DNA from: MGML01 sp964493985
GTDB lineage: Bacteria > Chloroflexota > Dehalococcoidia > Dehalococcoidales > UBA2162
NCBI GenBank assembly: GCA_964493985.1
Contig: CAZBQL010000048.1
Coordinates: 1-22,520, forward strand
DNA length: 22,520 nt
Direction of reading: 5' to 3'
The notes beneath the pieces were generated by a model that did no database searches, had not been told where the DNA came from, and saw nothing but the letters and a program-made list of their open reading frames with translations. Every line of letters starts with the position of its first letter. The first letter of the stretch is position 1. Made by a program: the position numbers and the translations under genes. This document shows, one piece after another, positions 1 through 7,005 of this stretch.

Positions 1-140
1 ATTTTTAACATTTGCTATCCTCGACATTCTGGAAATCAGCCATTTCGGTTACTAGTATAAGTCTCCTGTTAAAGGGAGAGTCAATAGCTAAAAAAATATG
101 AAATATGACTGAGAAGAATGGAAATGGTTCTTATGAAAGA

Positions 141-713
141 CTACCCTTCTACCAGCTTTTGGCCTTCTTCGTATGCCTGTTTGAGGGCTTCGGGGTGCTT
201 GTTGATAGCGCCTTTTTCGTCGATACCTTTCAGGAGAATGTCTCCGGCATACTCGATATCCAGTATACGGAAGAATGTCTTGACGATTACCAGCGGTGAA
301 TCGAAGATATTTTTGTATTTCGTCCCACCGACGGCGATGAGGAAACCTTTCCGTGGTTTCACTTCACCCAGCGGAGGCATTTTCAGGACATATTTACGCG
401 CCCAGCGCGACTGGAAACGGTCGATCATTGCCTTCATCGGGGCGGTCATTCCCATGAACTGTATGGGAGTTGCCAGGATGATTGCGTCTGCCTGCTCGAA
501 CTCGGGGTAGATATCCTGCATTTCGTCTTTAATGATGCAGTTACCCTCTTTCAGACAGCCGTCACAGTGCTGGCAGGTAACGAATTTCATGTTATTCAGG
601 CGAATAGTCTTCGTTTCGGCACCCTTATCGGCAGCGCCGCGAAGCATTTCTGCGAGGAGTGTATCCGTATTGCCGCCTTTTCTCGGGCTTCCCGATATTC
701 CAAGTACTTTCAT
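141..713 (-). CDS. Iron-sulfur flavoprotein / NADPH-dependent FMN reductase family
   Basis: A 190-residue flavodoxin-fold protein that probably binds FMN and moves electrons between a cytosolic donor and an unknown acceptor. The N-terminal phosphate-binding loop SGSPRKGGNT (residues 7-16) is typical of the family. Cysteines 47, 50, 53 and 59 form a C-x2-C-x2-C-x5-C cluster like the compact 4Fe-4S motif of archaeal iron-sulfur flavoproteins (Isf), so an iron-sulfur centre is likely. The ATPIQFMGMTAPMKAMIDR stretch (about 81-99) matches the second flavin-contact region. The ATG at 713 is preceded by AAAGG. It lies 108 bases downstream of tyrS on the same strand, with two palindromes between, so it may be read independently. 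The family call is firm; the physiological partner cannot be read from the sequence. Confidence 0.87.
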   Translation of the reverse strand: MKVLGISGSPRKGGNTDTLLAEMLRGAADKGAETKTIRLNNMKFVTCQHCDGCLKEGNCIIKDEMQDIYPEFEQADAIILATPIQFMGMTAPMKAMIDRFQSRWARKYVLKMPPLGEVKPRKGFLIAVGGTKYKNIFDSPLVIVKTFFRILDIEYAGDILLKGIDEKGAINKHPEALKQAYEEGQKLVEG

Positions 714-747
714 GCGTTACCTTTATACATCCGGGTATATTTTCTGG

Positions 748-767
748 ATTCCCGCCTTCGCGGGAAT
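748..767. repeat. REP/dRS3-like 20-bp palindrome
   Basis: ATTCCCGC-CTTC-GCGGGAAT is a perfect 8-bp inverted repeat with a 4-base loop. It fits the form ATTCCC-N8-GGGAAT described for the dRS3 repeat of Neisseria and for similar extragenic palindromes in many genomes. It sits in the 108-base gap between tyrS and the flavoprotein gene. No second copy was found in this window. Confidence 0.55.
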
Positions 768-783
768 GGCTGGATGGTGTGGA

Positions 784-809
784 TTTCCGTCCGCTGCATC
801 GGACGGAAA
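784..809. terminator. 10-bp perfect hairpin downstream of tyrS
   Basis: TTTCCGTCCG pairs perfectly with CGGACGGAAA around a 6-base loop, 13 bases past the tyrS stop codon. No T-run follows on either strand, so it is not a standard intrinsic terminator. It may stabilise the tyrS 3' end or belong to the same repeat unit as the palindrome at 748-767. Confidence 0.4.
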
Positions 810-821
810 CGACGTGGATAG

Positions 822-2090
822 TTATTTTACCAGTACCAGCCGGTAATCTTTCTGGCCTTTACGGAGGACGAGGGCTTTACCTTCGATAGTATCGTTTACC
901 GAAACGGTCCGTTTTACGTCGTTTTCCCTGACATTCTGCAGGTTCATTCCTCCGCCTTCGATTGTACGTCTGGCCTCGCCCTTTGATGTGGCAAGTCCGG
1001 CGGTAACAACCAGGTCGACAAGCGTCATACCATTACCTGAAATATCATCCTTGCTTATCTCGACAGACGGCACAGCGGCGAAGATCTCCAGCAAGTCTGC
1101 CAATCCAATGTTTTGTATTCGTCCGCCGAACAGCACTTTTGTCGCTTCTTCGGCTTTGGCCAGGGCGTTGTCACCGTGTACCAGGCGGGTTACATCCTGT
1201 GCCAGCTTCTTATGAGCTTCACGTTTTTCCGGTCTGTTCCTAACCTCTTCCTCATATCCGGCTATTTCTTCCTCTGACAGGAAAGAAAATATCTTCATGT
1301 ACCGGATGACATCGGTATCTTCGGTATTGATGAAGTACTGGTAGAGTTTGTAAGGAGAAGTCATTTTTTCATCCAGCCAGATATCGGCGCCCGATGATTT
1401 TCCAAATTTCATACCACTGGACGACATCAGCAGAGGAAAAACAAGGCAATGGGCTTTCGCCCCGTGAACGCGGCGTATCAGGTCGATTCCAGCGGTAATA
1501 TTTCCCCACTGGTCGCTGGCTCCCATTTGCAGAGTGCAGTTGTATTTCTCATATAGCGTGAGATAGTCGAACGATTGCAGCAGCATGTAACTGAACTCGG
1601 TAAAGGAGATACCATCACCACTCAATCGCTGTTTGACAGACTCTTTGGCGAGCATATTATTAACGGTGAAATGTTTACCGATATCCCGGAGAAAGTCGGT
1701 TAACGGGGTTGTTGTAAGCCAGTCGGCATTGTTCACCATGATTGCCGGATTTGTCTTTGAATCGAAATCGAGGAATCGACTCAGTTGTTCCTTTATGCCT
1801 TCAAGGTTATAAGCGAGTTCTTCCTTGGACAGAAGCTGTCTTTCGGTATCTTTACCACTGGGATCGCCGATAAGCCCGGTACCACCTCCAGCAACAGGTA
1901 TAGGAGTATGACCGTATCGCTGCAGGTGGACAAGTCCGATTATCGGTATAAGATGTCCCAGGTGCAGACTGTGTCCAGAGGGATCGAATCCTATATACGC
2001 GCTAATCTTCTCTTTGGCCAGGACTTCCTCCAGGCCTTCCGTACTGTCATAGATAAGACCGCGCCACTTAAATTCATCGAATACGCTCAT
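822..2090 (-). CDS. tyrS: Tyrosyl-tRNA synthetase
   Basis: Charges tRNA-Tyr with tyrosine in the cytosol. Class I features are intact: the HIGH-type motif is HLGH (residues 43-46), the KMSKS-type motif is KFGKS (228-232), and the tyrosine pocket stretch QMGASDQWGN is at 188-197. An S4-like RNA-binding domain fills the C-terminus (about 355-422). An upstream in-frame ATG at 2171 would add 27 residues with no family similarity, and it lies upstream of the extended -10 promoter. The ATG at 2090 gives 422 residues, the normal length for the family. The leader is only about 30 bases, so there is no room for a T-box riboswitch, which often controls tyrS in Firmicutes. The ribosome-binding site is weak (GGTGA about 10 bases upstream). 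Confidence 0.95.
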   Translation of the reverse strand: MSVFDEFKWRGLIYDSTEGLEEVLAKEKISAYIGFDPSGHSLHLGHLIPIIGLVHLQRYGHTPIPVAGGGTGLIGDPSGKDTERQLLSKEELAYNLEGIKEQLSRFLDFDSKTNPAIMVNNADWLTTTPLTDFLRDIGKHFTVNNMLAKESVKQRLSGDGISFTEFSYMLLQSFDYLTLYEKYNCTLQMGASDQWGNITAGIDLIRRVHGAKAHCLVFPLLMSSSGMKFGKSSGADIWLDEKMTSPYKLYQYFINTEDTDVIRYMKIFSFLSEEEIAGYEEEVRNRPEKREAHKKLAQDVTRLVHGDNALAKAEEATKVLFGGRIQNIGLADLLEIFAAVPSVEISKDDISGNGMTLVDLVVTAGLATSKGEARRTIEGGGMNLQNVRENDVKRTVSVNDTIEGKALVLRKGQKDYRLVLVK

Positions 2091-2127
2091 GATTTCTTTT
2101 TCACCGTATGAGAGATTCAGTAATTCG

Positions 2128-2136
2128 ATTATAACA
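2128..2136 (-). promoter_or_regulatory. Extended -10 promoter of tyrS
   Basis: On the minus strand TG-T-TATAAT is an extended -10 box with a perfect hexamer at 2133-2128, about 38 bases upstream of the chosen tyrS start. No convincing -35 hexamer is seen at 16-18 bases, as is usual for extended -10 promoters. Confidence 0.5.
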
Positions 2137-2234
2137 CGAATATCAGTGAGCACATACATCGGGAATAGCAACTGTTATGGTATTTGTTTTTCGAGAATCG
2201 ATTTGTATCTGCATAAGGATTGTGATTTTTGTAT

Positions 2235-2263
2235 TTTACACATTTTTCACCTTGGGATATACT
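2235..2263 (+). promoter_or_regulatory. Promoter of rel
   Basis: TTTACA (2235-2240) and TATACT (2258-2263) are separated by 17 bases, placing transcription start near 2270. The leader before the rel ATG at 2296 would be about 26 bases and includes GAAGG as ribosome-binding site. Confidence 0.6.
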
Positions 2264-2295
2264 GTATTTACACTTAACTTGTTGAAGGTCAGGCA

Positions 2296-4476
2296 ATGGG
2301 CGTAGAGCGGCTCCTCAAGATAATCGATGAATACCTCCCACCTGAAAAGGTGGCGATAATTAATAAAGCCTACGATTATGCCATGAAAGCCCATGAAGGG
2401 CAATTACGGAAATCGGGTGAGCCTTACCTTGAACATCCGCTCCAGGTTGCCGTGACCCTTGCCGAACTGCAGATGGATACCAGTACACTTGCTGCAGCCC
2501 TGCTTCATGATGTCCTCGAAAATTGTGGCGTTCCTTTGCAGGAAATAGTCGAAGAGTTCGGTCCGGAGGTTGGTAAACTAGTAGACGGCGTAACGAAACT
2601 CGGTAAGATATCACTTAACGTACCTGGAGAAGTTATCCAGCGACAGAATGAGAACACTCGTAATGAGCAGGCAGAAAACCTGAGAAAAATGCTGGTTGCG
2701 ATGGCTGAAGACCTGAGGGTTGTATTCATCAAGCTGGCGGATAGATTACATAACATGAAGACTCTTGACGCCCTTGAACCTGAAAAACAGCTCAGGATAG
2801 CCCGTGAAACGGCAGAAGTGTATGCTCCTCTTGCCCATCGGCTTGGTATCTGGGAGTTGAAATGGCAGCTTGAGGACCTGTCTTTCAGGTATCTTGAACC
2901 TGTAAAGTACCACCAGGTAGCTAAATTGGTCGCCAGCCGACGCGCCCAGCGAGAACAGTTTATCGAGCAGGTCAAACAGCAATTAATCGATGAATTCGAG
3001 AAATCGGGTTTTAAAGCTGACATTACGGGAAGACCGAAGCATATATACAGCATCTATCAGAAGATGGAGAAATATGCCGCGCTGGGTAAGGATTTCGATG
3101 ATATTCACGACCTGCTGGCGCTCAGGGTGCTGGTAAATACCATTTCAGAGTGTTATACAGCTCTTGGTATTATCCACAACTTGTGGCACCCGTTGCCGGA
3201 ACAGTTTGATGATTTTATTGCCAACCCGAAACCGAATGGCTACCAGTCATTGCATACTGCAGTGATGTGTCAGGGAACGACTCCGCTGGAAATTCAGATC
3301 CGGACTTACCAGATGCACCGTATCGATGAATACGGCGTCGCATCTCACTGGCGTTACAAGGAAGGCGAAAAGACGGATGTACGCTTCGAGGAAAGAATAA
3401 GCTGGCTTAGACAGCTTGTAGACTGGCACCGTGAACTCAGCGGCGCCGAGGAGTTTCTTGAGTCAGTCAAGACTGATATATTTAACGACCAGGTATTCGT
3501 CTATACACCGAAGGGAGAGATAAAAGATCTTCCGAATGGAGCGACTCCGCTCGATTTTGCTTACAGGGTGCACACGGACCTGGGCCATCGCTGTATAGGG
3601 GCAAAAGTAAACGGTCGGCTGGTCCCTTTCAACTATCAGCTTAAGAACGGCGATGTCGTAGAAATTATGGCAACGAAGGGCGAAAGAGGACCTTCACGCG
3701 ACTGGTTGAATCCGGTCCTCGGCTATGTTGGAACGTCCCATGCCCGGGAAAAAATCCGGCAATGGTTTAAGAAACAGGAACGTACCGAGAACATTGAGCG
3801 TGGTCGCGAACTCCTGGAGAAATCGATGAGGCAGCTCGGTCTGCCTTTTTCAGAGAGAGAAAAACTCCAGGAACTTTTCAAGTATGAAGAGCTGGATGAT
3901 TTTTACCTGGCTATCGGCTCCGGTGATATTACCACCCACCAGATAGCTATGAAACTTGCCGACCAGGAACAACAGCCGAAGGTTACTACTTCCACACCAA
4001 TCCGGCACCCGACGTCACCCGTGACAGTGAGAGGTGTGGATGATCTGCTTACGAAACTCGCTCAATGCTGTCATCCCGTGCCCGGCGATGAAATTGTGGG
4101 GTACATAACCCGCAACCGTGGAATTACTATTCACCGGAAAGACTGTCAAAATATTGTTAATGAGAAAGAAAAGGACCGGCTGATCCCGGTCGAGTGGGGA
4201 GAAACGGATGCCATGTATCCTGTACAGATCCAGGTTGAAGCACTCGACAGGGTAGGACTAATGCGGGATATTTCGACGATTGTGGCTGAAGAAAAGTTAA
4301 ATATTGCCGCAGTGAGTCTAACAAATAATGATAATCAGACGATATCGATATATTTTGCGCTGGAAGCGGCGAATCTTGCCCAGCTTAGCAGGCTTCTCGT
4401 CCGGATAGAAGGCGTGCGTGGTGTAACAAGTGCAACAAGAATTGACCAGGGAGCAGCAGCGAAGGTCGTAAACTAA
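2296..4476 (+). CDS. rel: Bifunctional (p)ppGpp synthetase/hydrolase Rel/SpoT
   Basis: Long-form RSH stringent-response enzyme of 726 residues, the usual length. Order of domains: HD hydrolase (about 25-175; H47, H71-D72, D149 and N153 present), synthetase (about 235-350; NGYQSLH at 314-320 and LEIQIRT at 331-337), TGS (about 390-450), a Cys/His-containing conserved region with CC at about 593-594, and a C-terminal ACT domain (about 645-720). The synthetase residues look intact. One hydrolase residue is unusual: the conserved HDxxED motif reads HDVLEN (71-76), replacing the family Asp with Asn. Lowered or altered hydrolysis is possible but is not shown by the sequence. It has its own promoter, and rpsT follows on the same strand with a separate promoter. 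Confidence 0.95.
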   Translation: MGVERLLKIIDEYLPPEKVAIINKAYDYAMKAHEGQLRKSGEPYLEHPLQVAVTLAELQMDTSTLAAALLHDVLENCGVPLQEIVEEFGPEVGKLVDGVTKLGKISLNVPGEVIQRQNENTRNEQAENLRKMLVAMAEDLRVVFIKLADRLHNMKTLDALEPEKQLRIARETAEVYAPLAHRLGIWELKWQLEDLSFRYLEPVKYHQVAKLVASRRAQREQFIEQVKQQLIDEFEKSGFKADITGRPKHIYSIYQKMEKYAALGKDFDDIHDLLALRVLVNTISECYTALGIIHNLWHPLPEQFDDFIANPKPNGYQSLHTAVMCQGTTPLEIQIRTYQMHRIDEYGVASHWRYKEGEKTDVRFEERISWLRQLVDWHRELSGAEEFLESVKTDIFNDQVFVYTPKGEIKDLPNGATPLDFAYRVHTDLGHRCIGAKVNGRLVPFNYQLKNGDVVEIMATKGERGPSRDWLNPVLGYVGTSHAREKIRQWFKKQERTENIERGRELLEKSMRQLGLPFSEREKLQELFKYEELDDFYLAIGSGDITTHQIAMKLADQEQQPKVTTSTPIRHPTSPVTVRGVDDLLTKLAQCCHPVPGDEIVGYITRNRGITIHRKDCQNIVNEKEKDRLIPVEWGETDAMYPVQIQVEALDRVGLMRDISTIVAEEKLNIAAVSLTNNDNQTISIYFALEAANLAQLSRLLVRIEGVRGVTSATRIDQGAAAKVVN

Positions 4477-4503
4477 ACTTATTCCTTATTTTCAACCGGC
4501 TAT

Positions 4504-4532
4504 TTAGCAAATCCCGTGTTTTAGGGTATAAT
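4504..4532 (+). promoter_or_regulatory. Promoter of rpsT
   Basis: TTAGCA (4504-4509) and a perfect TATAAT (4527-4532) are 17 bases apart. Transcription would start near 4539, giving a leader of about 45 bases ending in a strong AGGAGGA site. Confidence 0.6.
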
Positions 4533-4583
4533 AGGACTTGCGTTTGAAATTTATAACCCCGTTAACATAACAGGAGGAAGATA

Positions 4584-4889
4584 TTGCCAATCACTAAATC
4601 AGCCCAGAAGCAGGTGCGAGTATCTGAGAGAAAGCGATTAAGTAACCAGCCGATACGCAGCCAGTGCAAGACCAGTATTACTAAAGCGGAGAAACTTATT
4701 TTCTCCGGTAAGCTGGATGAAGCTGCTGCGGCGGTAGCCGAAGCTGTCAGTACGCTTGATAAAGCGGCGGAAAAAGGTGTAATTCACGCCAATAATGCTG
4801 CCAGGCGGAAGTCTCGCCTGCTGAAGAAACTGAATGCTATTCAGAAACCGCAGGCACCACCCCCGGCTCCCGAACCAGCTGAAGAATAA
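4584..4889 (+). CDS. rpsT: 30S ribosomal protein S20
   Basis: S20 binds 16S rRNA during assembly of the small subunit. The N-terminus PITKSAQKQVRVSERKRL and the basic helical body with KGVIHANNAARRKSRL (65-80) are characteristic. The start is TTG, chosen because a strong AGGAGGA lies 8 bases upstream and the family begins MPxxKSA; TTG starts and autoregulation are known for rpsT in other bacteria. The protein has 101 residues against the usual 85-90. The extra length is a C-terminal tail rich in Pro, Ala and Glu (from about 86) with no counterpart in the common family. A 14-bp hairpin lies 35 bases downstream. Confidence 0.95.
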   Translation: MPITKSAQKQVRVSERKRLSNQPIRSQCKTSITKAEKLIFSGKLDEAAAAVAEAVSTLDKAAEKGVIHANNAARRKSRLLKKLNAIQKPQAPPPAPEPAEE

Positions 4890-4923
4890 AGCTGAATCCG
4901 TATGAAGAAACAAAAGCTGTTCA

Positions 4924-4965
4924 AATAGCCAGACCCTATCCCACTTGACAAAGGGTCTGGCTATT
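4924..4965 (+). terminator. 14-bp perfect hairpin after rpsT
   Basis: AATAGCCAGACCCT (4924-4937) pairs perfectly with AGGGTCTGGCTATT (4952-4965) around a 14-base loop. There is no T-run after it, so termination would not be of the standard intrinsic kind. The loop contains the TTGACA of the lexA promoter, and the stem lies between that promoter's -35 and -10 boxes. Confidence 0.5.
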
Positions 4966-4973
4966 GGTAGAGT
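4945..4973 (+). promoter_or_regulatory. Promoter of lexA
   Basis: A perfect TTGACA (4945-4950) and TAGAGT (4968-4973) are 17 bases apart. Transcription should start near 4980, inside the LexA operator, which fits autorepression. Confidence 0.6.
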
Positions 4974-4979
4974 AGCATA

Positions 4980-4991
4980 GAACGGATGTTC
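4980..4991. promoter_or_regulatory. LexA operator (SOS box, GAAC-N4-GTTC)
   Basis: GAAC-GGAT-GTTC is a perfect match to the core of the Gram-positive Cheo box. It lies 7 bases after the lexA -10 box and 30 bases before the GTG start, where bound LexA would block initiation. A scan by eye found no second copy in the window, including upstream of dinB. Confidence 0.8.
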
Positions 4992-5021
4992 GGTCTAGCC
5001 GGGCTTTTTGTGAGGTGAAAA

Positions 5022-5663
5022 GTGAAAGCACTATCGCCGAAACAACGCAACATCATAGATTTCTTAAAACGTTTCTGGACGGATAAAAGCTACCCCCCGA
5101 CGGTCAGGGATATCCTTAACGGATGTAATATCAGTTCAACATCTGTTGTTGATTACAACCTCGACATACTCGAACGCGAAGGTTATATTAGACGGCATCC
5201 CGGTATATCACGGGGAATTGAAATGATATCCGAATCTCCAACCAGATTTCAAACTCTTAGAGTGCCTGTAATAGGTCAGATCGCGGCAGGTGAACCTATT
5301 CCCGTGCCGGCACCGGATACCTGGGATATAACTGCCTCCTCGGAAACCATGGACGTCCCGGAAGATCTGACCAAAGGCAAAACGGACATCTACGCACTCA
5401 AAGTAAAAGGTCAGTCCATGATCGATGCCCTTATCAATGATGGTGATACCGTTTTGATGCAGCATGTGAACGTAGTAGAGAATGGAGAAATGGCCGCTGT
5501 CTGGCTGAAGGCTGAAAAAGAGGTGACTCTTAAAAAACTCTACCGTGAAAAGGGACGTATCAGGCTGCAACCGGCAAACAGCCAGATGGACCCTATATAT
5601 GCCGAACCGGACAATGTCGAAGTGCAGGGTAAGGTTATTGCTGTCATAAGGCAGATGACATAA
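5022..5663 (+). CDS. lexA: LexA repressor, SOS response
   Basis: A 213-residue self-cleaving repressor of DNA-damage genes. A winged helix-turn-helix domain occupies about 1-70, with PPTVRDI (25-31) and the recognition-helix stretch SSTSVVDYNLDILEREGYI. The peptidase domain holds the AAG cleavage site (A89-G90), the nucleophile Ser132 in GQSM and the general base Lys171 in VTLKK, so RecA-stimulated autocleavage should work. The start is GTG at 5022, with GAGGTGA just upstream. The SOS box over its transcription start points to autoregulation. Its 100-base distance to the next gene and the inverted repeat there suggest a single-gene transcript. Confidence 0.96.
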   Translation: MKALSPKQRNIIDFLKRFWTDKSYPPTVRDILNGCNISSTSVVDYNLDILEREGYIRRHPGISRGIEMISESPTRFQTLRVPVIGQIAAGEPIPVPAPDTWDITASSETMDVPEDLTKGKTDIYALKVKGQSMIDALINDGDTVLMQHVNVVENGEMAAVWLKAEKEVTLKKLYREKGRIRLQPANSQMDPIYAEPDNVEVQGKVIAVIRQMT

Positions 5664-5679
5664 ACATCTGACTTGCAAT

Positions 5680-5761
5680 TTCTTTTCAGTGAGTATACAC
5701 TGGCTACCGTTATACACGATTTATATACGAATCTTGTGAAGGTGGTACTCACAGAAAAGAA
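5680..5761. repeat. 82-base element with 16-bp inverted repeats before the aldolase gene
   Basis: TTCTTTTCAGTGAGTA (5680-5695) and TACTCACAGAAAAGAA (5746-5761) are inverted repeats matching at 15 of 16 positions, 50 bases apart. CTACC (5704-5708) and GGTGG (5741-5745) could extend pairing inward. The right arm ends 2 bases before the aldolase ATG. This may be a structured mRNA leader, a protein-binding site or a small non-autonomous element; the sequence alone does not decide. Confidence 0.5.
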
Positions 5762-5763
5762 TT

Positions 5764-6330
5764 ATGATTACATCGCAATTCCAGGAAGTAGGTCGCGATT
5801 TATTTACCAGAGGACTTGTCTCATCACATACGGGTAACCTCAGCATTCGCCTTGGTGACAACCTGATTATAACCCGCAGGGGTTCTCAACTCGGGTGTCT
5901 TCAAGAGCAGGACCTCATTGAAACCGGTATTTTTAAGAATGACCGCTCGACCCCCCTTGCATCGACCGAGCTGGCAGTTCACCGTACTATTTACCAGGTA
6001 ACATCTGCCCTTGCTGTTATCCACGCTCATCCTCCTCATTCCATAGCTCTTTCATTGAAAGAAAAGAAAATCGTACCAAATTCGACCGAGGGATATAACA
6101 CGATAGGGGAAGTCCCCGTCCTTGGATGGGGTATGGAAGTGAAACCCGGTGGAATGGCCGATATTATTGCTGAAGCATTAAAAGACAGGCGGATAATTAT
6201 GGTTCACGGTCATGGCACTTTCGCTACGGGGCAGTTACTTGAAGAAGCCTTTAATTATACCACCACACTCGAAGAAAACTGCCAGGTTATCTGTCTGCTT
6301 AAATCACTCGAAGCCGGGCAATCCAAATAA
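5764..6330 (+). CDS. Class II aldolase/adducin family protein
   Basis: A 188-residue zinc-dependent aldolase-fold enzyme, close in type to L-fuculose-phosphate aldolase and methylthioribulose-phosphate dehydratase. The metal site is recognisable: E69 in STEL, H87 and H89 in IHAHPPH, and H148/H150 in VHGHGTFA. The N-terminal SSHTGNLSIR (20-29) is the usual phosphate-binding region. The substrate cannot be told from the sequence; no sugar kinase or isomerase lies nearby. The only purine-rich ribosome-binding site, AAGGTGG, is 18 bases upstream, separated from the ATG by the right arm of the inverted repeat, so initiation may depend on leader folding. Confidence 0.88.
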   Translation: MITSQFQEVGRDLFTRGLVSSHTGNLSIRLGDNLIITRRGSQLGCLQEQDLIETGIFKNDRSTPLASTELAVHRTIYQVTSALAVIHAHPPHSIALSLKEKKIVPNSTEGYNTIGEVPVLGWGMEVKPGGMADIIAEALKDRRIIMVHGHGTFATGQLLEEAFNYTTTLEENCQVICLLKSLEAGQSK

Positions 6331-6348
6331 CCGGAGTTATTTTTTTTT
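6325..6348 (+). terminator. Intrinsic terminator of the aldolase gene
   Basis: AAATAAC-CGGA-GTTATTT followed by a T-run to 6348. The 7-bp stem is A/T-rich, so strength is uncertain. It includes the aldolase stop codon and overlaps the 3' end of the converging plsY gene, where the T-run is read on the other strand as Lys codons. Confidence 0.55.
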
Positions 6349-7002
6349 GCTGCCTTCTTTCCCCGGTGGTTTTTCCTGTTCGAATCTAAAAAGCTCTGCT
6401 GTCAGTTTTTGTTTACTACCTGCTTTCGCCATGGCGGTTCTCATGGTGGGAAGGAAATTCGAGACAAGGATCATTATCAGGATGAGAGAAAAGACCAGGT
6501 AAGGGAGCCACGGATCCCTTAAAAAAATCGGGGCAATAGGTATTGTCAATAATAGACTGATATTTATCGACAGAATAGTATTGCGGGTGATGACCAGCAA
6601 TAATAGGGCTACAGCGAGAGCTATCAATGATTCCCGGGTCATCAGTACGAGGAGAATACCGATAGATGTTGCTATTCCATTGCCGCCCCTGAATTTCAGA
6701 AATACAGGCCATATATGTCCGATAACGGCAGCCAGTCCTGCCCCGAAAACCCAGTAATAATAGTCAGGAGATACGAGTAGAGCCAGCCCGATATATACGG
6801 ATGCAACTCCTTTACCGACGTCAATTATCCCGACAATTATACCCGGTAATTTGCCGACATTCTCATAGACGTTATGGGTCCCGACATTCCCACCGCCAAG
6901 TTTGCGTATGTCTTTGCCGTAACCAAAACGGGTGATAATATAGGCAGTCGGGAAGGATCCCAGCAGGTAAGCGATTACTACAGAGATAACACCGTAATAC
7001 AT
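6337..7002 (-). CDS. plsY: Glycerol-3-phosphate acyltransferase PlsY (variant)
   Basis: Integral membrane enzyme that would transfer an acyl group from acyl-phosphate to sn-glycerol-3-phosphate, the first step of phospholipid synthesis. It has 221 residues with several hydrophobic segments, the start LLGSFPTAYIITR (14-26), and the loop motifs GGGNVGTHN and HIWPVFLKFRGGNGIAT. Family members usually read GSGNxGATN and KGGKGVAT. Here Lys in the second motif is replaced by Asn (GGNG), so activity may be altered, or this may be a paralogue. The C-terminus adds a charged tail ending in KKK. The ATG lies 3 bases after the ilvE stop, so the two form an operon. Confidence 0.88.
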   Translation of the reverse strand: MYYGVISVVIAYLLGSFPTAYIITRFGYGKDIRKLGGGNVGTHNVYENVGKLPGIIVGIIDVGKGVASVYIGLALLVSPDYYYWVFGAGLAAVIGHIWPVFLKFRGGNGIATSIGILLVLMTRESLIALAVALLLLVITRNTILSINISLLLTIPIAPIFLRDPWLPYLVFSLILIMILVSNFLPTMRTAMAKAGSKQKLTAELFRFEQEKPPGKEGSKKK

Positions 7003-7005
7003 CGT

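Noticed and set aside
1..140. Gene or terminator at the left edge
   Set aside because: Only a 5-bp stem (TCTCC/GGAGA) and a short A-run are seen; no supported coding frame starts or ends here.
532..889. Open frames on the plus strand over the flavoprotein gene and the palindromes
   Set aside because: They overlap a clear family gene on the other strand, have no ribosome-binding site and show no family features.
2091..2171. Longer tyrS start at 2171 (449 residues)
   Set aside because: The extra 27 residues do not resemble TyrRS, and the extended -10 promoter lies inside this stretch; the ATG at 2090 fits family length.
2091..2295. T-box riboswitch before tyrS
   Set aside because: The leader is about 30 bases and no specifier or T-box sequence is visible.
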